DNA from: Candidatus Gorgyraea atricola | Lineage (GTDB): Bacteria > Omnitrophota > Gorgyraeia > Gorgyraeales > Gorgyraeaceae | Direction of reading: 5' to 3' | Assembly (NCBI GenBank): GCA_030765235.1 | Contig: JAVCCW010000023.1 | Location: 1 to 45,667, forward strand | Length of the DNA stretch: 45,667 bases | In this document: in pieces, positions 24,701-36,700 of the stretch | How the letters are laid out: each line of letters opens with the position of its first letter | Position numbering within the stretch: position 1 is the first letter of the stretch | Notes under the pieces: model-generated | Database searches by the model: none | What the model was told of the DNA's origin: nothing | Seen by the model: only the letters and a program-made list of their open reading frames with translations | Position numbers and translations under genes: made by a program

Positions 24701-27700
24701 TTGCTAAACACTATACCTGCCTGTTCAGTGCTTAGTTTGGTATCGTCAAGGCTCATCATAGTATCTGTTATCACTGCCAATGCTCCTATGGCGCCCGGTA
24801 TGCTGACCCCGCTAGATACAATTGCATTTTTTATGCCCTGCGTTACAAGGGTCTTAAAACTTAAGTTCTTTTCAACAGCTATATTGGCCCTTATATTTTG
24901 TAATTTTGTCCTTGCCCTGTTAACTCTATTTTCTATAGAACCTTTGTTTTCAGTAATAATAATCTTGCTTTTCATGCTACCACTTTTCCTGACTTCCTTA
25001 ACTTCGTTTTTCACCTGGATTTTAGACATGTGCCTCTTCAATACATCTACAGTATAATTCTTTGCCCCTCTAGCCTTCTTCAAAGTAAAGTTTGCATCAA
25101 GGGTCTGGGCATCATGCGCATAATATCTACTCTTTGCTATGCCTTTAAATCTCTCTCCTCCGATCCTGCCTGTGCCCTGCAATAATTGGGTCTCTGTCAT
25201 CCTTTCTGCATCTACGATAAAGAGATTAATCTTCCCTCCTTTTTTCTTAAGGAAGTCCAGGCCTGACGAGCCTTTCTTTGCGCCAGTCAATTCAATTTGC
25301 CTTGCGTTCTTAAAGGCATAACCTTCCAGGTTCGTGCCTCTGCCTATAAGGTTTGCATCCCCTACTAACCAGCGCACCTTACCAGTGCTTAATTTTCTTA
25401 ATCCTACTTCCTTCATAGAAATAGTTTCCTTACCGCCGACCATACGTATATGTTTATCTGTAATCAAGCCTTTGTCCTTTAATTTATTTATGAATTGTTT
25501 GTTTTGGCATATGTCTCTTCCACCGCCAATCAGTACAATTTCGCCTGCCTTGACCTTGCCGGTTTTTACAAGATATTTTACAAAGAGCCTTGCTTCTCTG
25601 GTATCGCTGGTTAAGCTGAGATTAAAGTCGCCTTTTCTTGTCTGCTTTTCCATCTTTTTAAATTTTTCCGCTTTGGTCTTTGAAATCTCTCCGTTTTTAT
25701 TTTTAAGATACTTGAAATCTCTGGCTATTCTCGAACCTGTTCCCCCAACCTTTATTTTCAACGTATTAGATTCAGTTACAGCTTTTACTGCGCCGGACTG
25801 AGTAGCACTCACTCCCGCTATATTGTCAAATAATCCCATGAATTCCGTTGACGTCATCCTTATTGAATCAGCAAGAGGTTTACTGATGCGCTTGCCCCAT
25901 GCGATTTCAAGCATCTGCATCTGGCCTTTGGCAAGCTGCAGGTTTTCCACTGCCTCGCCAGAACTATATGCATCCACTCCATCTTTGGCCATCTGATATT
26001 CTGTGCCTATATGATACTCTTGGGCTGAAACACTGTTTGAGAGAAGTTCTGTAATCTCCCTTTCACTATATTTTAACCCCAGCTTCTTGAATTCTTGCGT
26101 AATCTGATGTGCCTTCATTTCTATCGCATTGCTCTCTCTTTCTTTAACATTCTTATCTATAACATCAAGTTTTTTCTTAAAAGTGCGGTCTGAAACCTCG
26201 GATTCTCTAAGCTTGGCTTCTTCCCTGTTTCTAAAATTATCCTTTTGAGATACAATCCCTTTTGACGTGTCGCTAAGTCGCTTATAAAGCATGAATTCGA
26301 GGATCTCCCCTTTAGTATAAGACTTATTATAAGATCTTCCTCTGCCTATGCTTTTATTATATTTTAGTATGCCCTTTGTCTCTGCTTTTACCTGCTTGTC
26401 ACTAAGATTCTTTATTCCCTTTTTACCATTTTTACCTTTTTTACCGTCTAAGGCTTTGATTATTAGTGTCATTTCCCTGGCTGTGTGCATCTTGTTTCCG
26501 CCTCTTGAAAGCGAAGTTACTGGCAGCAAAAATGCAAAGTCAAATTCATCTCCGATTATAGAACCGAGGTTGCATTCCTTCTTTACCTCGGCATCTATCT
26601 TTTCCAGCTCTTTTTCGCTTAATTTGTCAAAGTTTTTCTTGTCAAGCCCCAGTTTTTCAGTTGCTTTTGCCCTGGCATCTGCCATCTTCCCTTTACCTAT
26701 ATCGTATGTTGTGACTACAATGCCTCCTTCTCCAGTGTTCTTTAAATTTGTCTCCCTTCCGACAAGTTTAATCTTGCCTAAACTATCGCCATACAATGTC
26801 TCCATTGTATTGAATAATTTCTTTGCCTCCTCAAATGTATTTGTCGCAAGCCAGGTCATTTTTCCAACCTCGCCTTTTACCATTGTGCGTATAATAGGAG
26901 CTATGACTTCCAGCACTGCTGTCTTTCCTTCTCCTGTGCCTAGAAGGCGGAGGTATCTCCTTGCCTCTGCAACATCACTTTTTACTACGATTGCCTTAAG
27001 TATGCCGTCTATTGCCTTTAGCTGGCCTTCGCTTAATTTGAAATCTGGATTAGAATTAAATACTATTTCGCATGACGTTACATAGTCTATCATGTCATTC
27101 TTCATGTTTTCCAATGACTTTTCTTTTCCCGCACTATCCTTTGTGTCTAATATCTTTTTCTCTTCAAGGAATTCATTTCTTAGGCTCTTAATCTCAGGGC
27201 TCATTTCTCTTTTAACTTGATCCACATCTTGTTCCTTCGCAGCCTCCAATATCAGATGCATCTCGAATTCTTCGCACTTTATTGCGAAATCTTCTCCTCC
27301 TATATCTCTAAGATTCTCTAATTTTTTAATCCTCTCTGCATCCTTGGAATTAGACTTGTCAAGTACCTCTATCTTCTTATTGCTGATGTCTATTACTGCA
27401 TTATCACCTAATTCTGCTATTTTCTCGCGTTGTTCAGTAGTCAGATTCTTGTCAACCTCTTTAAGTTTGGCATTTCTAGCCTCGGTCCTCTTAGACTCGG
27501 TTTGTTTTATAATATGATCTCTCAAACCTTTAGCGTCATGTATTGCAGCCTCGACTATAGTTTTACCTACGGCCTTCACTTTAGCCTTCCATCCTTTGAC
27601 AAGCCTAACATGCTTAATGCCTTTGAGGCCAATATGCCATCTTCCTGCAGTGGCCAGATTTAACGGCGTATGAAGCGCCTGTTTAAGCGACCTGCCCCAT

Positions 27701-30700
27701 TGTTTTAGTCCTGCCATTAATGCTCCTTTTTTACCCCATAAAGCACCTCTTAGACCTTTGCCGCCCTTACGCAAGGCCCTGAAGGTCATTCTCCCTGCCT
27801 TAATGCCGCCTTTTCCCAGTAAGCCGAGAGCAGCGAGCTCACCTATGCCCCACCAGACATTTCTGCCCTTACCTTCTTCATCACCTGTAAAATTCGCAAG
27901 TATTGCACTGCCCATGGTGTATAGTATCGAATTTTTAAAATCTTTGGTAAAGGTTGCATAGATAGAATATAAGGTATGCATTTCCTTTTTAAATACTTGC
28001 TTGTCAAATCCACTTGCGGCATAATCTGTTAATTCAAAAAGCATATTTGTCATGAACTGTACACCATACATAGTGGTGAAGATAAGAAAACCGGTCACTG
28101 CTGATGCTGCCGCATAACTAGTGTAAGAAACACCGCTTGATTTACTTAAGCCCTGGGTCATGTCATGTTTTATGGATTCGATTACATAAGTAAAAGAATC
28201 ACCTGATTTCTTTACTTCTTTTTTATGGTATCTCACATTGTCTTCTTTACCTATTAAACCTGCGGCTGTTTGTGCCCCTCTATGCCATATTCCTTTGACT
28301 GCTACTGTTACCATCCTCTGTATACCTTTATTTGAAACAGCCATAACCTTCCCATCGATCTCCTCAATCAGATAATCCTTTGATGAATCCCCTTTGTAAC
28401 CAAGTTTTTTACTGATCTTTCTATCGAATTTTGCAAGCCAGGAACTTGCAAACCAAGAACCAGATGCCTTTATTGACTTTGTCACATCTACCAATTCATT
28501 GTTCTCATTTACAAATAATCTCGTTCCATGCTCATATACACTAATCTCGCCATCTACATTTTTAAACCTCACTGCGCCATGTATGCCACTAATTTCAATA
28601 TTATAACCAACGCCTATGATAGCTTCGTCGCCATGCGAAAATTCAACTTTATTTTCCTCTCCTTTCGTTGTAATCCAGTAACGGCCGCTTACAGTAAACC
28701 CTTTATCGTCCTTATCTCTGGTTATCTTGATATATTTCGTTTTTGCCTCTAGTCTAGGAGGTGGGCCTCCTCCTTCTGTGCCTTCATCTTTTGTAAAAGA
28801 TACATTTGCGCGGAATGTACCATTCTTTCTGAAATGATGCCCAAGGACAAATGCTGCCTCGTTATCCTTTGTGTAACCAAAAAGTATCTCAGCGCCTTTA
28901 TCAAGTTCAAACTTAGTCCAACCTTTTCCTCTGACGTCTCTATCTTTAGCAGTCTTTATTTTACCCAGTTTAGCTACTGTAAGATATTCTGCTCCAATCT
29001 TTCCTGTCAGATAATCCATACCCTTTAAGTTCACCCATGATTTTTTATCAACATCGATTCTGATTTTACCATTTTCCCGCCTTATTGTTATTGCTATATT
29101 ACCTCTTTCTCCAGCCTTTAGTTCTGTTCTTACTCCCTTATTCTCCGGATCATGATTGTCTAAATATTCATCAAGGTAATATTCGGTAAACTCTGCGCCT
29201 CTTCTTCCATCCCCTACTATCCTACCGCCTATTGTGCCTTTTAGCTGAAATTTACCAAAATTTGTGGAGCCAAACTTCTTAGTAGCTGCTGTTTTGCCTT
29301 CTCCCTTTAGTTGCAGTTTTCCATTCTCGTCTCCCACAAAAGTACCTTCTGTAAAAAGTAGCGTCTGCTTTTGTCCGTCTATTATCATTTCGTGTACAGA
29401 CTTTTTCGTAGACACTACTTTCAGGCCATGGCTCCAAAGATCGCCACGCTCTGTAGAAAATTGTTTCGCGCCTTCCGCTATCTCTGCATGGTCCTCTGTA
29501 CCTATCACATAGTTCACTGTGTCTATAGTAAACCTTGCACCTTTGGCAAAGAAAAGCATCTTCTCATTCTTGACTTCTATAACACCTCTTGTTATATGAT
29601 AAACACCATCTTCATCCCTTATGCCATAGGTATTAGTGATGTAAGTGTTTGGTTTTTTAGAATCGTCTCCATCACCATCGGAAGAACCGCTTGGATCTAT
29701 CCTTACATATCCACCCTTTTTTGTTCTCAATGTGATTACGCCAGAGGATAGAGCAAATACGCCGTTCTTTTTTGTAAAAAACGTTGTTTTGGATTTGCGA
29801 GTATCTTTTAATGAGCCTGGACTCCACTCTCTCATTATTCCAAATCTTTCAGTGATGCCGTCTTCATTTTTCTTCTCAACCACTAAATTAGTCATTAATT
29901 CATAAGTGGTTGCATCCACTTGACTAAATACACGGACCCAGTTATCTTGGTGATTCTGACGCTTAAGGTTTCTGCGCTCGGAATCAGTAAGTTCAATCGT
30001 AACTATCCTGCCAGCAGCTTTAATCTTTACACTACCTCCCTTGAGAAGGTCATCCTTTTTAACATAAACGTCTATAAGACCTGAATCCTTATCCTTTACT
30101 TCTTTAATCTTACCTTTATTTTCCGTGACAACCTTACTACGCTCCTTTCTTGAAGTCTTTTGAACAGCCTGTCCCTGTATTATAGTACGTCCTGGCTTAC
30201 TCAGGTCTTCGCCGGCTACATAATCTTCCATTGCGATGTATGAATTATAGGTACCTTTTATAAAATTTCCGTTTTTGTCGGTCTTCAAAGGTTTGCCATC
30301 TTTCGAGCGAATAACATCGAACATACCATCATTCCTTCTAGATGCATACTCATATGTGTCTCCTGTGGACGAATGGATCATCATGTTAGCTACTTCAGCA
30401 TCCTTATATTCTTTGGTCAACAACCTATCGAACCCTATAACCTCCCTTGTCTTGTGTACGGTTTCATTGTTTTTACCCTTAGTCGTAAGCTTTGCTACTA
30501 CACCGGTCTTGAGCTGTAATTTTCCGTTTCTATAATTCCATGCACCTTCTGTAAACTTCTCTTCTCCTATTGTAAAGGTGCCACCTTCTGCAATATTAAC
30601 TTCCAGACCTTCCCTCCATATCACTTCCTGTCCATTCATTATTATGAAATTTCCAGTTACTTCCAAATTGCCGCCATCTAAGTCTTTTACTTCTACAGAA

Positions 30701-33700
30701 TCTCCTGGAGCAGCCTTTGGCACTTCTGGCTGGATTTCTTTTGTCTTTGTTTCTTCTTTATCTTTTGGCAAGTATTGATTTTCAACTATGGTTTTACCTC
30801 CAACTTCAGCTTCAGCATAAGCTTCAGCATACAAAATTACGAATTCGCCTTTATCCGTTATAGCGAATTCTCCTTTCTTTATTGTGTAATTTTTGAGACC
30901 TTTACCCTCTTTATTAGTGATAATTATCTCTGTGCTATCTTTCTGTTTGAAGGTAAAATCCTTCAGGTTGAAACTTATATTCTCTATACCAGTAAAATCC
31001 ACTTCTTCTCCGCCTATTGTAAGTTTTAGGTCTAGCTTCTGTATGGCAGAAGCTAACTCGTTCTCAAAATTCTCAGAACTATCCTTATCTATAAATATAA
31101 GACCTCCGTACTCACCAATGCTTTCATCTACTTCAAATGCAAACTCTTTCCCTGCTATCTCAAGCGTTACGCCCTGGGTTGACTGTTCCCGTGTCTTCCA
31201 GTTGTATTGAAGAGTATCCTCGCCTTCTGCATCATGGCCATCAACCAAGACTGCTATCTTTCCACCTATTATCTTTACCCCACTATTAAAGGTATCTGTC
31301 AAATACACCGTACCCTCAGAATGTGTGACTGTGCCGTCGTCATTAAAATTAATCTTTCCACCAAGATAGTCCTTGCCGCCATAGCTCACTATTACAAATT
31401 TTTTCAGTTCTTCGACACTCTTTTCTTTGTACGAGCTTTTTACATCTATTTTTGCCTCGATCCATACATCAGCACCTTTAACGAATATCTTTTTCTGGCC
31501 CTCTCTTACATCTATAATGCCTTTATCATTTTCTCCCTTCTTGGCCCTTAATACATTGTCTTTATCTCTATATAAAGTTATGCTGGTTTTTACAGGGGAT
31601 TCTTTTGTTTCTTCTTTTTTAGGATCTGCTGCTTCTTCCTTAGGCTCTTCTATTTTGATATTTCCGTTTTCGACTTTTAAATCAATAATTCCGTTATATA
31701 CATTGAAATTACCATCCGCTCCTTGAGCAAATAAAGTAGAGCCTTCCTCTATAAGGAAAGTCTGGCCAGTAGCTTTATCAGTTATAAGGATGTCTTTTGT
31801 AACTTCGAGAGAGCCGTCTTTTCTTAATTCTATTGCGCTTGCATCGCTTAGCTTAATGCCTTCGATAGAGGTAATCTCTATACTGCCTGGTCCAATTCCA
31901 AAGAACTGCGCTCCGTTTTCACCTATCTCTAATGTTATGTCCTTATTCTTACCTAAACCTTCTATGGTCACGACTCCATAAGTCTTATGGAAGCCTGCCC
32001 ACTGAAATTCTCCGTCAGGCGACTTTTCGGAAAACTCTATTCGCACCTTGCGTTTGCCCAGCTTAGTATCTTCGCCCAGATCAACCTTGCCGAATGCAGT
32101 ATTTAAATAAGAAACATCCTGCCAGGCTGATCCGCCTTCTCTTAACTTAGCAATTCCGTTGCTGTCATTCTTAAGCTTGCTTCCTTCAGTCCATTCTCCG
32201 TAACCGCCCTTGCCCACATCTATGAGCATATTTGCTGAGGTCTCGTCTGTAATCTTTCTGACTAGCTTTCCGCCGCGGTCAAATTCCAGTGAATATTTCA
32301 TCAGACCAGCTATGGTTCTTTTTCCTGTTTCCTTATCATCTTTAACTACTATGTGACCACCTTCTCCGTCCAGGGGCTTCCCGCCTGATTTACTCTCATC
32401 AGACTGCTCAGTATCTGTCTTTGTATCTACCTTTGGTATATCCTTTTTTATGATTCCTACAATCATTGCTTCTGCAATAATGGCCTTATTTCCTATCTTG
32501 ACGAGCCTTGCTCCAGCTTTAAATGTATAGGTAGCACTATTAAATTCAGTGCTCTTCCCTTCGACAACAATCTCATCCAGATCTTTAGTAGTCCGCCATC
32601 CATCGCTGGTCAGCACTGCTTCTACATCTTCAAACTCATGGCCATCTATGGTAGTAACCTTAGATATTTTTATCTTTATATCCAAGTCTTTATTTATGTC
32701 AAACTTCACATTACCCTTATCATCTATCGTGACTGCGATTGTCTGGCCTGGATTAAGGTCAAAACCAAAAATCCTGGTTGCATTAAAGGTTATACTGCCT
32801 TCTAATGCAAGGGCCCTATTACCAAAGTCTAAAGTAAACTGTTTGCCAGCTTCTAAATGCAGGTCACGACTATCGCTAAAGCCGCCTTCACCTGCTGTAT
32901 ATGTTCCTCCTGCAAAGATCTTTCTTCCACCCTTTACTTCTATATCGCCATCGACCCAGGCCTCAGTATTTATATCACCGTAGATCTTACCTTCAGATTT
33001 TTTACTTGTCTGAGGCTTTGTATCTGAAGGGCTAGATCCTCCCTTATCTATCTTAACCCATCCTTTTAACATGCCATCCCAGATAAGCGGGGTCACTTTA
33101 CCGCTTATAAATACTAATTTAACCTTTGAGTCTATTGTAATAGTCTGCTTGGCGTTATTGTCATCGCTCTTCTCGGCGCTTTTCTCTATGGCTTTATCTA
33201 TGGACCATAGATCATCTCCTGCTAAGGTATAAGTAACGCCTCCATGTACAAACTCCTTGCCTATCTTATCTTCTAATGCCTTTTCAAATTCTACGCCTAC
33301 AGGTGTAAGCCTTACGTTTATATAGGTATCCTTTTCTCCTTTAAGTTGCGCAGTGCCTAAAACAAGTTTACCTTCAACATCTTGAACCTCAAACTTTAAG
33401 GTCTGGCCTTCTACCTTGACCTCTACCCACTTATCCGCATCTCCATCTTCTAAGATAAACTGACCTTCCTGAGAGATGATCTTTCCAGTAGCAGCGTCTC
33501 TGTATACAGTGACCTCTGCGTATAGGACCCTTCCTGTCTTGAGCAGGCTCTCTCCGAGACGAAAGCCTGTATTTATTATTAAGGTTTGCTTGGCGCTCCT
33601 GATCCTTATGCTATTGACACTAAAGAGGTTCTGGCGCACAGCTTCTTTATTGTTCTCTATGTAAGTCTGGTAATTCTTGTAACCCTTAGAGTTCTTATCG

Positions 33701-36700
33701 CTGTACCTCTTTTCTGTCTTGTCCTCTATTTCTCCAAGTATCTTCAGGGATTGGTTAAATAGCTCTGCGGCCTCTTTAAAGTCGCCGACTTCCCTGGCTG
33801 CCTGGGCTTTTTTAAAGGTCTCTGAGAATAGCTGCATGTCCACATAATCTGTGTAATCGCTGAGTGGGATTGCTTCGTCGCTCGCGGAGTTTACCCTCCG
33901 AAGCCTTGGCGAAGGAGGGCTCCATCCTCGCAATGACAATGACTCTTTCAAGGCGCCTACTATCTCTGTTAGGGCGGGTTTTGTAAGGCCGAATGGTGTA
34001 AATGCATCCATGAAATCCTTGGCCAACTCCTTATCCTCATCAGAAGGGTTAAGGATGGCCTTGTAGAACCCAATTATATTCTGAAGCGCTATTTTTGTCC
34101 TTTCCGCCTGATCTTTTACGCCAGGAGGAAAGAAATCTGCGCTTGCAAATTTTTCCTTGTAGGTCTCAACAAGGTATTTAGCTAGACCTGCCCAGCCTCC
34201 TTCTTTAAAGGCTTCTGCCATCTCCTTGTAATGGCCAACAAGTTCTTGAGAAAATACCATTGCTGGGAGTGCATGTTGAGGGTCTCCTCCTACAAACAAG
34301 TCACGGATTACCTGATGAAACTCATGGTGGCCATATTCGTGTTTTGCTGTTGGTACAAACTCTTTAGCGATCTCTTCATCAGTGCCTTCTACTAGTTTAA
34401 ATAGAATCATGCCATTACTAGGGTCATAAAGCCCCTTGGTATTTGCGCCTAACTTTGTATCGTTTTCCTTAATATAGCTTTCACTAATGGCGTCGATCTT
34501 TTTATTATTGTTGAGATATTCAATAAAATTCTCCAGGGCCTTATATTCTTCTGTGCCTTTCGTTAGCCCTTCCAGCTCTTTCTCAAGCTCTTCCACAACA
34601 ACATCACGGATATGCAGTGCCTTGTCCTTTCTCTCATTGTCACCCTTTGTGTCTTTATCTACAGGAAGTGCTTTACCTGATTCAGAAGCGAATATAACAA
34701 CAGGTTTTGAGAGCTGTATAGCATCAGAGGGCGCCTGTGTTATCTTTTCAAAGTCTGCGTCACTCTTTATGTTGATATGATTGATCAATCGATCAAAGAA
34801 CTCAGAATAGCCTGGATAGTTTGTTTTTGCCCCCTCTAAAATGTCCAGTGCTTCTTGGCGAGTAAGGCCGCTATTTTGAGTCCTGAGTGCATCATAGGCG
34901 TATTCGTCCTTTTCTTTGTTGTCCGTGAAGTCTTTGTTATTGGATATGGTTATCAGCATATTTATCAAGCCTGACTTTCTATCCGCAGACCAGGTACTCT
35001 TCCTGTAAAGCTCCATATTGCCACTTTCTGTCCTGACAATTTTTATAAGGCTTGCGCCATTGTTATCAAAATCTTCCTCCAGGACTACAGGGGTAGCTGC
35101 GTCCAGGAGATTTCCATCTGGATCTTTATCCTTAAACTCGTTAAGATCAATGCCTAATTTTTCAAGCTGTCCAAGTTTAAGGCGACATACCCTCTTTATG
35201 AACGGTAACTCAGGCTCTACTGGTCTTGGACCAGGGGATTTTGCTGCAAAAGCTGCTATAATCTTGTCTATAGGTAAGCCCTCTGCTTGCGTGCCTCTTT
35301 TTTTAACTGTTTCACGCTCAAGCCGGCCATCGCCTGTCAGCCTAAATAATTCGTCAGACTCACCATTTATTACATCACTTATTACAAGTTCTTCTTGTTC
35401 GTTTACTTTTACAATTTCAACCTCTACTTCGCTCTCTCGGTCTAAGCCTTCAAGGGCATCTTTGTCAACGCCTAATTCTATAAGTAAATCTATAACTTCA
35501 CCGAGCAGCTTAAGCTTATCATCCTGCTTGACTAACCTATCAACTCCTCCAGCGCCTGACTTCTGTATCCACATCTCAGACCAGTTCCCATTCATGAAAT
35601 CTTTGAATGTCTTATAAAATTCTTTGGTTACCTGAGAGGTAGCGCCAGCTTTTTTAGGATCAATTGTCTTTTCAGCTACAATGTATTTTACGGATTCTGT
35701 TTCTACTTCCTTTCCTGCCTTTTCTATCGCATCTTGTTCTGCTTCTGTAAGTATAGTACCTGTATCTTTCCTAGTTTTATGCTTTTCCACAGAGACATCA
35801 GTGTATGGAGCCATTCTTTTTACTGTATTGACAAAGCTGTCAAAACCAGTTAAAACTGAGTTTCGGAAAATAGTATAGATCGGATTTTCACTCTCAATGC
35901 CCCATTTGTTTTTCTTTTTATTCTTAAAAGGCTCTACTGACTTAAGACTTGGCAGGGCTGCCTCAAGGGTTACCCTTGTCATGCTCAACAAGATAGGATC
36001 AGCTGGGGAAAGCAGTATAAGCGTGAGGGCTGCGGTCCACCTCTTCCATTTCTTATACTGGTTATTCCATTTGCCTAAGTCAATGACTTCAGCAGCAGTC
36101 TGCCTGGCTGCATCATAGGCTGCAATGGTTAAGGCCATGGCAACAGTCTTAAAGATAGAGCCGCGGCCGAGATCTCCTGCCCCTTTACCAAGCCACAGAT
36201 ATTTCTCGCTAATCTCTTTCCATCTCTCAAAAACACCCCCGGTTTTGGCTATCTTGCTCGCTAATTTTTTAGAGGCATTTCCGAGAAATTCACCAATATA
36301 CTTGCCTGTTACGTCGAGCGCAACAGATATGCCAAACGTGGTAAAATCAAAGTAAGGATTATCAAAGAGCTTGAGTTTAACCTTTTTCCTGCCATTAATA
36401 GCTTTCTCATCATCTATTTCCTTTACAGTCGGAGAGCCATCCATGCGCCATCTGGCATAGCTTAGCCAAAGATTCTTTATGACGCTATTTCTGAGGACCT
36501 TCAAAAACTTTATATATTTCTTCGCCTTCCAAACCTTTTCCAGCTTGTCTAGGTCCTTCAGGTCCTTTAAGATGCTGTTTGCCAATTTTAGAAGCTTTGG
36601 AGAATCTTTGAGGGCAGCCAATATTTCAGCTTTACTTAAATATTCATGCACTTCTCCCAGGGCCTCTGTTATTTTTGCTACGGTCTGGGCATTCTCAAGC

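Noticed and set aside
26348-27085. A 245-aa plus-strand ORF rich in Ser, Phe, Leu and Pro
   Set aside because: It is antisense to the first SecA-like motor, including its Walker A and B, and its composition is that of a reverse-complement shadow.
33894-33919. The CCCTCC/GGAGGG inverted repeat as a transcription terminator
   Set aside because: It has no T-run and is inside an open frame. It is better explained as the core of a dispersed palindromic repeat.
35018-35617. A 199-aa Ser/Leu-rich plus-strand ORF
   Set aside because: Its Ser-rich composition comes from reading the Glu/Asp/Leu/Lys-rich minus-strand protein backward. There is no start signal or domain.
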